Counted from the first letter of the stretch, positions 50,862-60,201 are shown. The stretch: DNA of 64,000 nucleotides from Echinicola sp. 20G (GCF_015533855.1 NZ_AP024154.1:4780501-4844500); one strand, 5' to 3'. Notes: a model not told the origin generated them from the letters alone. Numbers and translations: made by a program.

Positions 50862-53800
50862 TCACTCTTTCTCCTGTTCCGCAAGTTCTACCTTTCTTTG
50901 AGCATATACTGATGGCAACACTTTGTACTCCGCTTTGAAGTGCTTCGTGAAATACTTGGCATTATTATACCCTACCCGATAGGCCACTTCAGCTACATTC
51001 AATTGACTCTCTCCAAGCAATTGGGTAGCTCTTTCCAGTCTGATCATCCTGATAAATTCCAAAGGCTTCTTACCGGTAAGTGAACTCAGCTTTTTATATA
51101 GATGAACACGGCTCATGGCCAGCTCTTTGCTCAAAAATTCAACTGAAAACTCAGGGTCATCTATATTATCCTCCACCACTCTTACAGCTTTTTGGATCAA
51201 AATATCATCTAGGGATTCCAGCTTTTCCTCACTGGTAATGACTCCTATCCTCTTCTTAAATCTCTCTTGTAGCAGGCTTCTTTCCTCAAGAAGGTTGCGA
51301 ATTCTCAAAAGCAACAACTCAATCTTAAAGGGCTTGGTCACGTAGTGGTTGGCTCCACTATCGAGGCCTTCCAGCTGATGTTCTTCAGAAGTTTTTGCAG
51401 TCAAAAGAATTACTGGAATATGGGAAGTCCTCCTATCTTTTTTCAAAGTATGACATAAAGCCAACCCGTTCATCTTTGGCATCATGACATCACTGATTAC
51501 CAAATCCGGAATATGCTCCAAGGCCACTTCCAGTCCTTCTTCACCATTCAATGCAGTAATTACCTTATACTCCTCGGACAAACATGATTTGAGGTATAGC
51601 AAAAAGTCCTCATTGTCCTCCACCAAAAGGATGGTTTTCATTTCAGTAAGTTCAACGGAGAGCTGTTCCTCCTCTTCATGATCCATAAGGGGTTCTTCTA
51701 TAGGACTCAGTTCTTCAAGAGGCAAACTGATGATAAAGTTACTTCCCTTACCCAACTCACTTTCCAACTGTACCTGACCACCATGCATTCTTGTGAATTC
51801 CTGAACAATGGACAAGCCTATTCCACTTCCTTGATTTAAACTATCTGAATTTTCCTCTCCTACATAAAACCTGTCAAATATGCGCTGCTGTACTTCCTTA
51901 CTCATCCCCACGCCTGTATCCCGAACAGCAATATGTAATATCCCTTCATAGTTTTCTCCCTTTTCATATTGGGCTGAAACACTTATTTGGCCTTCTCTAT
52001 ATGTAAACTTGAATGCATTGGACAACAAGTTGAAGACGATCTTTTCCAACTTATCTGCATCAAAAAAAGTAAACAAAGAGGAAACATTACTTTCAAAGCT
52101 TAACCCAATATTCTTCTTTTCAGATAAGTCCTCAAAAGACTCCACTGCTTCTTTCAAGAAATTGATCACATCTCCTTCTACAGGAGAAAAGTCTAGTCCA
52201 TTGGTTTCAATTTTTCTAATATCCAATAATTGGTTGATCAGGTTCATCAAACGTTTGGCATTGCGATGGATAGTTTGATAGTGGTGTCGATTTTGCCCGG
52301 ACTTGTCAGTACTCAATAGTTTTTCTATGGGTGCCAAGATCAAAGTAAGCGGAGTTCGGAATTCATGACTGACATTGGTAAAAAATTTGGTCTTCATTTT
52401 ATCCAACTCCTGCATTCTCTTCGCTTCTACTTTATCCTGCTCAATCAACAGCTTGTCCTTTTCTCTAGCAATAATTTCACGCTGAATCAAGATAACAATC
52501 GCTGAAACAACTATAAAATAAAGCAAAAACGCCAGTGGAGTCTTCCAAAATGGAGCCAATACCTCAATATTCAACACTTGTGCATGATCGCTCCAAACAC
52601 CATCATTATTGGCTGCTTTAACCTTGAAAGTATACTTTCCAGGATCTAAGTTGGTATAAGTAACCTTGGTCACTCCATCATTAATTTCCACCCAATCATT
52701 ATCAAACCCTTCCAAAAGGTACTTGTACTTGTTCTTATCGGAATGAATGAAATTTAGCGCAGCAAATTCTATGGAAAAAACATCCTCATGGTGCTTTAAA
52801 ATGATTTCACCTGTATCATTGATTGATTGTTTCAATAACACCCTTCCGTCAACTTCCTGCCCAATCGGGATCCTTGAGTTGAAAAGATGAAAATCAGTAA
52901 ACACCACTTTCGGACTTTCTTCATTCAACTGCATTCTATCCGGATAAAAAATGTTGAAGCCATTGGCCCCTCCAAAGACGAGTTCTCCCCTTGAGGTTTT
53001 CATAGCCGAGTTCTCGTTGAAAGAATTCCCCTGTAAGCCATCTCCAATACCAAAATTTCTAAATTCAAGTTTTGGTTTTTCACCTTCCCAAGTGACCTTA
53101 GTTTGGCTTAATCCGTTTGTGGTGCTTAACCAGAGGTGCCCATTATTGTCTTCTAAAATGTTAAAAATATGATCAGCAGGGAGCCCGTCAGCAGTTCTAA
53201 AGCTTGAAAAACCTCCAGATTCAGGATGAAAGACACATAAGCCTTGGGTCGTCGCTATCCAAACCTTTTCCTTACTGTCTATGAATATATCCAAAACATT
53301 GTTTCCTACTAAAGAAGAGGAATCATTGAAAACCTGATTGTAATACTTTGCTGACCCTGTTTTGAAATTGATCACATCTATGCCGTTCCCTCCTCCAATC
53401 CACATATTCCCTTGATTATCCTCAACCAATGAAGAGATATAATTACAGTGCATCGTATAGTTTTCCTCATTTTCACCAAAATGAACAAAACCGTCCTCAT
53501 CAGGAAGGTAAAGGTTAAGACCACTTCTTAATGTTCCAGCCCATATATTTCCATCATGATCTTCATACAGTTCCCATACACTTTCACCGGATAAACTTTG
53601 TGAATTACCTGTCTCAGGAAGGTAGTTGGTAAAAGTCTTACCATCAAATTTACTTAGCCCATTCAAGTAAGTTCCTATCCATAAATCTCCATTACGGTCC
53701 ATCAGCATATCCACGATGATGTTTCCTGGCAAACTATTAGCATGATTCTTATCATGTTTAAACTCCTTATACCTTTCTGTCTGTCTGTTATAAAAAACCA

Positions 53801-54992
53801 AACCTCCTCCATTGGTACCTAGGTAGAAATTACCTTTTTCATCCTCCACAAAACAATTGATGTCGTTATAGGGCAGAGAATGGTTGCCAGTCAACATATG
53901 TTTCACATGTGGAAAACGAATGAGTTTCTCATTGTAAATGTTGATTCCGTTTTTGAAGGTCCCTACCCAGACTACGTCCGAATCATCTTTGTAAAGGGCA
54001 TATACACTATTGTGAGCTAGGCTGTGTGGATTTTCAGCATCATGTTGCACGTAAGAAATAGTTTTGCTCTCCTTGTTGATGATGTTGATTCCACCATGGT
54101 CAGTACCTACCCAAATTTCACCAGGCTTGTTTTCTATGATTCCGCGAACCTGATTATTGTTCAGCTGATAGGCGATTGAACTGGTATTGATTTGTTGCAG
54201 CCTATTGGCGGCATGATCATAATAAAATAGACCTTCCCCATTTTCATATAAGTAGATCCACACATCATCGTCACTATCAATAAAAATTTCAAAATCATCC
54301 TCAAAGAAAGCCTTCTTATTGTTAAAGAGCTCTATCTTCCGCTTAACCTGGAAAGTTTCTCCATTCAAAATATCTATTGCACCATTGGCATAAACCAACC
54401 AGATATCACCCTCTGAATTATTTCCAATAGCCGATACATAACTAAAACTAAGGGAATAAGGCTCCCCTTCTTCGTGGTTTAAATAGGTTGTTTTGCCGTC
54501 TGAAGGATCATATACTGAAACTCCAAGGTTAGGATGGGCAAACCAAAACCTGCTATTTTTATCCCTATAAACTAAATTGACATTTTCACTGGCCAACTGG
54601 TATTGACTTGCAAAAACACTTAAGTCACTTTCAAAGCTCTCTGACATGGGGAGATATACTTCGAAAATATTGTTTCGATTCAGCAACCACAATTGATTGT
54701 CCGGGCCTGGCATGATCCTTCTGATGCTGTTCTCGGAAATGGATGTGGTATCATTGGGCTCATTTTTAAAAACTTTAAACTTCCGACCATCATACCTATT
54801 CAATCCTGAATTGGTTGCCATCCAAACATATCCGATATCATCCTTATAAATATCCGTGACATTATTATTAGAAAGACCATTGTCCACCGAAATAGATCCA
54901 AACAGGTAATTGGATGTCTGTGAAAAACCCTTCAGGACAAATAGGCTGCAGAGTACAAACAAAAGAGTAAAAGAAGCAGTTAAGCGAATCAT
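50862..54992 (-). CDS. Hybrid two-component sensor/regulator (HTCS) of the Sus-like locus
   Basis: A 1376-aa single-chain sensor and transcription factor. Order: signal peptide; a two-part periplasmic beta-propeller of repeated two-component-propeller blades, with signatures such as NNNVTDIYKDDIGYVWMATNSGLNRYDG and SGEVWVGTDHGG-like stretches; a Y_Y_Y domain (about 750-795, YKYLLEGFDNDWVEINDG); one membrane helix (about 800-825); a HisKA domain with FTNVSHEFRTPLTLILAP (His about 880); a HATPase; a receiver (SDVMMPKMNG, Asp about 1167); and an AraC-type HTH at about 1270-1370. It should sense a glycan in the periplasm and drive the adjacent SusC-SusD genes. The adjacent position and family knowledge support this; the inducer is unknown. 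Confidence 0.92.
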   Translation of the reverse strand: MIRLTASFTLLFVLCSLFVLKGFSQTSNYLFGSISVDNGLSNNNVTDIYKDDIGYVWMATNSGLNRYDGRKFKVFKNEPNDTTSISENSIRRIMPGPDNQLWLLNRNNIFEVYLPMSESFESDLSVFASQYQLASENVNLVYRDKNSRFWFAHPNLGVSVYDPSDGKTTYLNHEEGEPYSLSFSYVSAIGNNSEGDIWLVYANGAIDILNGETFQVKRKIELFNNKKAFFEDDFEIFIDSDDDVWIYLYENGEGLFYYDHAANRLQQINTSSIAYQLNNNQVRGIIENKPGEIWVGTDHGGINIINKESKTISYVQHDAENPHSLAHNSVYALYKDDSDVVWVGTFKNGINIYNEKLIRFPHVKHMLTGNHSLPYNDINCFVEDEKGNFYLGTNGGGLVFYNRQTERYKEFKHDKNHANSLPGNIIVDMLMDRNGDLWIGTYLNGLSKFDGKTFTNYLPETGNSQSLSGESVWELYEDHDGNIWAGTLRSGLNLYLPDEDGFVHFGENEENYTMHCNYISSLVEDNQGNMWIGGGNGIDVINFKTGSAKYYNQVFNDSSSLVGNNVLDIFIDSKEKVWIATTQGLCVFHPESGGFSSFRTADGLPADHIFNILEDNNGHLWLSTTNGLSQTKVTWEGEKPKLEFRNFGIGDGLQGNSFNENSAMKTSRGELVFGGANGFNIFYPDRMQLNEESPKVVFTDFHLFNSRIPIGQEVDGRVLLKQSINDTGEIILKHHEDVFSIEFAALNFIHSDKNKYKYLLEGFDNDWVEINDGVTKVTYTNLDPGKYTFKVKAANNDGVWSDHAQVLNIEVLAPFWKTPLAFLLYFIVVSAIVILIQREIIAREKDKLLIEQDKVEAKRMQELDKMKTKFFTNVSHEFRTPLTLILAPIEKLLSTDKSGQNRHHYQTIHRNAKRLMNLINQLLDIRKIETNGLDFSPVEGDVINFLKEAVESFEDLSEKKNIGLSFESNVSSLFTFFDADKLEKIVFNLLSNAFKFTYREGQISVSAQYEKGENYEGILHIAVRDTGVGMSKEVQQRIFDRFYVGEENSDSLNQGSGIGLSIVQEFTRMHGGQVQLESELGKGSNFIISLPLEELSPIEEPLMDHEEEEQLSVELTEMKTILLVEDNEDFLLYLKSCLSEEYKVITALNGEEGLEVALEHIPDLVISDVMMPKMNGLALCHTLKKDRRTSHIPVILLTAKTSEEHQLEGLDSGANHYVTKPFKIELLLLRIRNLLEERSLLQERFKKRIGVITSEEKLESLDDILIQKAVRVVEDNIDDPEFSVEFLSKELAMSRVHLYKKLSSLTGKKPLEFIRMIRLERATQLLGESQLNVAEVAYRVGYNNAKYFTKHFKAEYKVLPSVYAQRKVELAEQEKE

Positions 54993-55227
54993 CTTAAGGT
55001 CATTTGGGTATCAGGTAATACCTAATATAAAGTAATCTCTACTGTCAAGCAAATATTATTTTCAGGCTAATCACCCTGTCAATTTTTTGTACCACTTTTG
55101 CAAACCCACTTTCAAATCCGGTTTTTTTATACTGCCAACTTCCTGATCTAAGGCGCTTTGCCGATCATAATTTCCCCATATCAAAAGTCATATTGAATAC
55201 CAACCGAACATAAAAACAAAAATTGAC

Positions 55228-55235
55228 TACCTTTG
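55228..55235 (+). promoter_or_regulatory. Bacteroidota -7 element (TACCTTTG) for the B12 operon
   Basis: An exact TAnnTTTG match. Counting about 7-8 nt from it puts the transcript start near 55242, right where the cobalamin aptamer begins. No TTG lies at -33, but the position makes it a good candidate. Confidence 0.6.
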
Positions 55236-55243
55236 CGGAAGTT

Positions 55244-55408
55244 TTTGGTACCAATCTCTTTGGAGAAAGGTTTAATAGGGAATCCGGTGGGAATCCGGAA
55301 CTGTACCCGCAGCTGTAAGCTTCCAAAAGCTCTTGGCTCTCTCTGCCACTGTCCGCAAATGCGGGTGGGAAGGCTGCCAAGAGTGAAGCAAGTCAGAAGA
55401 CCTGCCAT
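55244..55408 (+). ncRNA. Cobalamin (B12) riboswitch
   Basis: An adenosylcobalamin-type aptamer of about 165 nt. Conserved blocks in order: GGGAATCCGGTG and AATCCGG (55278-55298), CTGTACCCGCAGCTGTAAG (55301-55319), GCCACTG (55345-55351), a GC hairpin with TCCGCAAATGCGGG, GGGAAGGC (55367-55374), and the B12 box AGTCAGAAGACCTGCC (55391-55406). It lies in the leader of the btuB-like gene and should reduce expression of the whole operon when B12 is plentiful. Confidence 0.96.
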
Positions 55409-55553
55409 TGACCAATTAATTCAGAGCTTTCGGGTGAAACGATCTTGAATATGATAATACTTTTTATTAAGTCTCTATCCTATTTCTTGAGCGTTCCTTG
55501 CAAAGGCATTTGGTTAGGTAGATCCCTCCAAGCCCATTGCAAGAAAAGCCATG

Positions 55554-55583
55554 AAAAACGTCCTTAGCGCTGAGGATCGTTTT
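55554..55583 (+). terminator. Hairpin downstream of the riboswitch, possible expression platform
   Basis: AACG-TCCTTAGC (from about 55557) pairs with GCTGAGGA-TCGTT, with one bulge and a G-U pair, then TTTTAC. It begins about 145 nt after the B12 box and about 60 nt before the btuB ATG. The T-run is short, so it could terminate weakly or only fold as leader structure. Confidence 0.4.
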
Positions 55584-55644
55584 ACAGTTTTCCCAGAAAG
55601 TTCATAGTGTTCATTATTCAACATTTTAAAAAATTAAGCACGCT

Positions 55645-57558
55645 ATGAACAAATTTATTGTTCCCTTACAGAGCAAAAGAGGAAAGTGGACCACAGCTAT
55701 TCTGCTATCGGGTCTTTCCTTATTGAGTTCCAACCTTACAGCTCAGGAAACCAAAGAGCTAGAAGAAGTGGTGGTGACCGGCACCAAGTTTGAAATCCCC
55801 GTAGAAAAGTCAGGTAAAACCATCTACAAGTTAGACCAAAGTGACATTGAGAAAAATGCTGGTAAAACCGTAGCTGACATCTTGAATGAAGTACCTGGAA
55901 TACAAATCGATGGTAATTTTGGTGCTCCAGGAACTAACCTTAGCTATTTTGTCCGCGGGGCAAGCAGCAAAAATACCCTTATCCTAATTGACGGGCTTCC
56001 CATCAATGATCCCTCTGATATTTCTTCCACTTTTGACCTAAGGTTGCTTTCTTTAAGTCAAGTGGAATCCATTGAGGTGCTGAAAGGTGGTCTCAGCACA
56101 TTGTACGGCACAGGCGCATCCGCAGCTGTTATCAATATCAAATTAAAATCTGCACAGGACAAACAAAAGATAGCCGGTACGGTGGACTTTAATGGTGGTT
56201 CCTTTGGCACTTACAATGGCAACCTCAATATCAATGGTAAAAATGAAAAGTTTAGCTATATGGTGTCGGGCAACTATTTTACTTCAGAAGGTTTTACTTC
56301 TGCTTCGGAAGAACAGTCGGCCACTCCTTTTGGCAAAGATGGAATGGACAGAAAAAATGCCATGCTCAAACTGGGCTATGATTTTTCAGACCGTTTTCAC
56401 TTGGACTTTGTCAGCGCATATGATGATATGGAAGCGGATTACGATGATAATACTTTTACCGATGCCAATAACCAACAACTTAGCAGCCAACTACGGTTTG
56501 GACTTACTCCTTCCTATACCTATGCAAAAGGGGTCATCAAACTAAAGTCAATTTACAACCAGAATGAAAGGGAATTTATCAGCTCCTACCCTTCTGAATA
56601 TAAAGGCAGAAACCTACAGCTGGATCTTACCCAAGAACACCAGATCATTGAGGGATTAAAAGGGCTTTGGGGGCTAAACTTGCAGCAGTTTTCTTATGAA
56701 CAGCCTGGTGACTTAAGTTTTGACAGCAACAAGTTTACCATCATAGACCCTTATGCTTCTTTGTTCTATGAAACCAACTCAGGATTCAATATTCATGCTG
56801 GCGCTAGGGTCAATACCCATTCTGAGTATGATGCTAAGTTTATTTATAATGTCAATCCCAGCTACTTGTTTGCGGTGACTCAGACTATCTCTATGAAGGT
56901 CTTGGCTTCGGTATCAACATCTTACGTTACCCCTTCCCTCTACCAGATCAACTCTCCGCTTTATGGTAACACAGACCTGAATCCAGAAGAGTCTTTAAAC
57001 TATGAGCAAGGCGTTTCTTTTTACGTGGGGGATGAATTTACATTGAACCTGGTACACTTTACCCGTGATGAATCAGAGCCTATTGACTTTGTTTCCATTT
57101 ATGATGATGAGGGGAATTACATTGCCGGCCAATATCAGAATACCGCCTCTGAGAGAAGAGTGGAAGGTTTTGAGGCGGACTTTTCTTGGCTGGTCAATCA
57201 GTACTTTGACATGTCTGCCAATTTTGCCCATGTCAGTACCGATAAGCCGGAGACTTTTTACAGGATCCCAAAAAATAAATGGGGACTTGCCTTCAATGCG
57301 CGCCCAGCTGAAAACACCCAAGTTTCTTTGAAATATAACTTTACCAGCAAAAGAACCATCTATGATTGGGGCTATGGTGGGGAGCTGGACTTAGATAGCT
57401 ATGGTTTGGTTGATCTATTTGTACAGCAAGGCTTCTTGGAAAATAAACTCAATATCTATGGGGGTATCAACAACCTCTTGGATGAAGAGTTTACTGCAAT
57501 TTATGGTTATACAACCCGAGGAAGAACTTTCAGTCTTGGAGCACGTTTTCAGTTTTAA
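55645..57558 (+). CDS. btuB: BtuB-like TonB-dependent cobalamin/corrinoid receptor
   Basis: A 637-aa TonB-dependent receptor. Signal peptide ends LTAQ; the TonB box is EEVVVTG at about residues 40-46; the plug (about 50-170) contains ADILNEVPGIQIDGNFGAPGTNLSYFVRGASSKNTLILIDGLPIND and ESIEVLKGGLSTLYGTGASAAVINI; a barrel ends SLGARFQF with terminal Phe. There is no carboxypeptidase-regulatory domain, unlike SusC. It is the first gene behind the cobalamin riboswitch and leads a run of cobalamin genes, so corrinoids are the likely cargo. The assignment by context is strong. Confidence 0.9.
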   Translation: MNKFIVPLQSKRGKWTTAILLSGLSLLSSNLTAQETKELEEVVVTGTKFEIPVEKSGKTIYKLDQSDIEKNAGKTVADILNEVPGIQIDGNFGAPGTNLSYFVRGASSKNTLILIDGLPINDPSDISSTFDLRLLSLSQVESIEVLKGGLSTLYGTGASAAVINIKLKSAQDKQKIAGTVDFNGGSFGTYNGNLNINGKNEKFSYMVSGNYFTSEGFTSASEEQSATPFGKDGMDRKNAMLKLGYDFSDRFHLDFVSAYDDMEADYDDNTFTDANNQQLSSQLRFGLTPSYTYAKGVIKLKSIYNQNEREFISSYPSEYKGRNLQLDLTQEHQIIEGLKGLWGLNLQQFSYEQPGDLSFDSNKFTIIDPYASLFYETNSGFNIHAGARVNTHSEYDAKFIYNVNPSYLFAVTQTISMKVLASVSTSYVTPSLYQINSPLYGNTDLNPEESLNYEQGVSFYVGDEFTLNLVHFTRDESEPIDFVSIYDDEGNYIAGQYQNTASERRVEGFEADFSWLVNQYFDMSANFAHVSTDKPETFYRIPKNKWGLAFNARPAENTQVSLKYNFTSKRTIYDWGYGGELDLDSYGLVDLFVQQGFLENKLNIYGGINNLLDEEFTAIYGYTTRGRTFSLGARFQF

Positions 57559-57561
57559 CCC

Positions 57562-57915
57562 ATGATCAAGGAAAAGCACTGTCCCAATTGTCAGCAATCA
57601 TTTGAATGCACTCACCAATGCTGGTGCAGTGCTTTTCCTCCTATTGTCCCTATTGAAAAAGAAAAGGGCTGTCTCTGTCCCGATTGCCTCAAACAAGAAG
57701 TCATCCAAAGAATTGACAGTTGGACCACTCCACTTACCAAAGAAAAAGTAAAAACGATCCAGCAAATGGGACTTCCGAAGCAATTGATTGAAGGGATTGA
57801 TTATACCATCAATGAAGCCGGCTTTTATGTCTTTACTTCCTGGTACCTTTTACGCCAAGGAAAATGTTGTGGCAACGGCTGCCAAAATTGTCCCTATCAA
57901 AAAATCGAAAAATAA
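57562..57915 (+). CDS. Cys-rich CWC plus DUF5522-type protein
   Basis: A 117-aa small protein with 12 cysteines. The first half (about 5-45) has CPNCQQSFECTHQCWCSAFPP and CLCPDC, matching the cysteine-rich CWC family; the second half (about 75-115) reads GIDYTINEAGFYVFTSWYLLRQGKCCGNGCQNCPY, as in DUF5522. The cysteine pairs suggest two zinc or iron-sulfur sites. It begins 3 nt after the btuB-like gene's stop and ends where cobU begins (stop at 57913-57915, cobU ATG at 57916), so it belongs to the cobalamin operon. The function of both families is unknown; a role in metal or cobalt handling is only a guess. Confidence 0.8.
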   Translation: MIKEKHCPNCQQSFECTHQCWCSAFPPIVPIEKEKGCLCPDCLKQEVIQRIDSWTTPLTKEKVKTIQQMGLPKQLIEGIDYTINEAGFYVFTSWYLLRQGKCCGNGCQNCPYQKIEK

Positions 57916-58425
57916 ATGGTACACTACATTACAGGAGGAGAAAGATCAGGAAAAAGTCGATATGCACAAACGCTGGCAGAAGCAGAGTCTTTCCCTCTCT
58001 ATTATTTGGCTACTTCACGGATTTGGGATGATGATTTCCAAAAAAGAGTGGATAGGCATCTGGCAGACAGGGATGAAAGATGGACCACCATTGAGGAAGA
58101 TAAATTCTTGGGGACGGTGGATATCAAGGACAAAATAGTGGTCATAGACTGCGTCACACTTTGGTTAACCAATTGGTATGCAGATACGAAAAATGATGTG
58201 GCTGAATGTCTGGAAAAATGCAAAGCAGAATTGGATCTATTTTTCAAAAATGCCCAAAAAAGCACTGTTTTCATTATTTCCAATGAAATAGGGATGGGCC
58301 TGCACGCACAAACAGAAGTGGGCAGAAAGTTTACCGAACTGCAAGGATGGATCAATCAGTATATTGCTCAAAAAGCGGACAAGGCCACTTTTATGGTTTC
58401 AGGGCTCCCCATTAAACTCAAATAA
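57916..58425 (+). CDS. cobU: Adenosylcobinamide kinase / adenosylcobinamide-phosphate guanylyltransferase
   Basis: CobU phosphorylates adenosylcobinamide and then attaches GMP, making adenosylcobinamide-GDP. The 169-aa protein has a P-loop, ITGGERSGKSRYA (residues 5-17), and a nucleotide-binding His48 in RVDRHLADRDERW, matching the family RHxxxRPxxW pattern. IVVIDCVTLWLTNW (Walker B region), NEIGMGLHAQTEVGRKFTELQGWINQYIA (C-terminal region) follow. The length is near the family norm of about 180. It abuts the Cys-rich gene and is followed after 1 nt by the Dph6-like gene. Confidence 0.94.
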   Translation: MVHYITGGERSGKSRYAQTLAEAESFPLYYLATSRIWDDDFQKRVDRHLADRDERWTTIEEDKFLGTVDIKDKIVVIDCVTLWLTNWYADTKNDVAECLEKCKAELDLFFKNAQKSTVFIISNEIGMGLHAQTEVGRKFTELQGWINQYIAQKADKATFMVSGLPIKLK

Positions 58426-58426
58426 C

Positions 58427-59158
58427 ATGATCAATAGCGTATTCAATTGGAGCGGAGGAAAAGACAGTGCCTTGGCCTTACATCACATCTTACATGAAAA
58501 GCAGTATAAGGTCACCCAACTTATGACCACTGTCAACACAAAACATGATCGAATTTCCATGCATGGAGTAAGAAGGGAACTTCTCCAAGCGCAGTCAAAT
58601 GCAATTGGCATTCCTGTCCATGAAATACTACTTCCTGAGATGCCTAGCATGTCTGAATATGACCAGATCATGAAAAGTACCATGCAAGAGTTAAAAGACG
58701 CAAAAATCACGTACAGCATATTTGGTGATATTTTTTTGGAGGACCTGAAAAAATACCGTGAAGATCGATTGGCAGAGATAGGCTTAAAAGGACACTTCCC
58801 TCTTTGGAAAAGAAACACCACTGAACTGATCCATGAATTTCTTGATCTTGGATTCAAGACCATAGTGGTTTGTACCAAAGCACCATTGCTTTCTGAAGAT
58901 TTTGTAGGTAGAGTCATAGACCATGATTTTATCAAAGATCTGCCTAAGGGTGTAGATCCCTGTGGAGAAAATGGTGAGTTTCACACCTTTGTTTTTGATG
59001 GCCCTATTTTCAACAAAGCCATCAATTTCGAATTGGGAGAAAAGGTTTTTAGAACCTATGACACTCCAAAAGACAGCAATGACAATTGTTTTTCTGAAAA
59101 GGAAGAAACACCCGATAAAGTAGGTTTTCATTATATTGACCTAATTCCCAAACCATGA
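58427..59158 (+). CDS. Dph6-like ATP pyrophosphatase (adenine nucleotide alpha-hydrolase)
   Basis: A 243-aa protein from the ATG at 58427, one nt after the cobU stop. The PP-loop is NWSGGKDSALALHHIL (residues about 7-22). Further parts, HGVRRELLQAQSNAIGIP, FGDIFLEDLKKYREDRL and VDPCGENGEFHTFVFDGP, match diphthine-ammonia ligase (Dph6), which amidates diphthine in archaea and eukaryotes. Bacteria have no diphthamide, so here it must do something else. It is embedded in the B12 salvage operon and overlaps cobT by 4 nt (ATGA), so it is translationally linked. A role in corrinoid side-chain amidation or lower-ligand chemistry is inferred only from context. Confidence 0.88.
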   Translation: MINSVFNWSGGKDSALALHHILHEKQYKVTQLMTTVNTKHDRISMHGVRRELLQAQSNAIGIPVHEILLPEMPSMSEYDQIMKSTMQELKDAKITYSIFGDIFLEDLKKYREDRLAEIGLKGHFPLWKRNTTELIHEFLDLGFKTIVVCTKAPLLSEDFVGRVIDHDFIKDLPKGVDPCGENGEFHTFVFDGPIFNKAINFELGEKVFRTYDTPKDSNDNCFSEKEETPDKVGFHYIDLIPKP

Positions 59159-60201
59159 TCGACTTCAATATCACGCCCATTAACTTAGAAATAAAAGAAA
59201 AGCTTCAGTCCAAAATTGATGGTAAAACAAAGCCTATTGGTGCACTTGGACAGCTGGAAGAGCTGGCCCTTCAAATCGGCCTGATACAGCAAAGCACCAG
59301 TCCAGAATTGAAGAAACCACATATTGTTGTTTTTGCCGGAGACCATGGTATTGCAAAAACCGGATTGGTCAATCCTTATCCGCAGGAAGTCACTTTTCAG
59401 ATGGTCATGAATTTTATCTTAGGAGGAGCAGCCATCAATGTTTTGGCCAAACAGAATAATATTGCCATCAAAGTAGTGGATGCCGGGGTAAATCATGACT
59501 TTGGGAATCTCCCCGGTTTGGTCAATGCAAAAATTGCCTTGGGCACCAAAAACTACCTTGAAGAACCTGCCATGAGTGCAGAACAGGCTAATAAAGCCAT
59601 CCAAAAGGGAGCTAACATTGTAGAAGAGATTTTCACAAATGGCTGTAACGTCATTGGTTTTGGCGAAATGGGTATTGGTAATACTTCTTCTGCGGCACTT
59701 ATCATGCATTACATATGTGATACTCCACTTGAAAACTGCGTAGGTAAGGGCACTGGCACTAATATTAAACAACAAGAAAACAAACTTCAAACCCTAAAAA
59801 AAGCAGTTTATAAACATAAAGACATCAACATTGAGGATCATTTTTCTATTTTGACTACTTTTGGAGGTCTAGAGATAGCACAAATTTGTGGAGGGATGCT
59901 GAAGGCTGCAGAAAAAAAAATGACAATATTGGTAGATGGTTTTATCACCACTGCCGCCCTATTGATTGCTTCAAAAATAAATCCAAATATTCTACCCTAC
60001 TGTATATTCACCCACTGCTCCGATGAGAAAGGACATCAGGCAATGCTCGAATTCCTCAACTCAAAGCCTATATTGCAGCTTAACATGCGACTGGGAGAAG
60101 GTTCCGGTGCAGCCGTTGCTTACCCTATCGTTTTGGCGGCCTGTACCTTCCTCAACCAGATGGCAAGTTTTGAGTCTGCTGGAGTCAGTCAAGCCAAATA
60201 A
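59155..60201 (+). CDS. cobT: Nicotinate-nucleotide-dimethylbenzimidazole phosphoribosyltransferase
   Basis: CobT activates the lower ligand, usually dimethylbenzimidazole, to alpha-ribazole phosphate. The 348-aa length is normal. Signatures are KTKPIGALGQLEELALQIGLIQQS, VFAGDHGIAKTGLVNPYPQEVT, GFGEMGIGNTSSAALIM, GKGTGTN and the C-terminal RLGEGSGAAVAYPIV with the catalytic Glu. The first ATG overlaps the Dph6-like stop. Together with CobU, CobS and CobC this completes the nucleotide-loop assembly pathway. Confidence 0.95.
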   Translation: MIDFNITPINLEIKEKLQSKIDGKTKPIGALGQLEELALQIGLIQQSTSPELKKPHIVVFAGDHGIAKTGLVNPYPQEVTFQMVMNFILGGAAINVLAKQNNIAIKVVDAGVNHDFGNLPGLVNAKIALGTKNYLEEPAMSAEQANKAIQKGANIVEEIFTNGCNVIGFGEMGIGNTSSAALIMHYICDTPLENCVGKGTGTNIKQQENKLQTLKKAVYKHKDINIEDHFSILTTFGGLEIAQICGGMLKAAEKKMTILVDGFITTAALLIASKINPNILPYCIFTHCSDEKGHQAMLEFLNSKPILQLNMRLGEGSGAAVAYPIVLAACTFLNQMASFESAGVSQAK

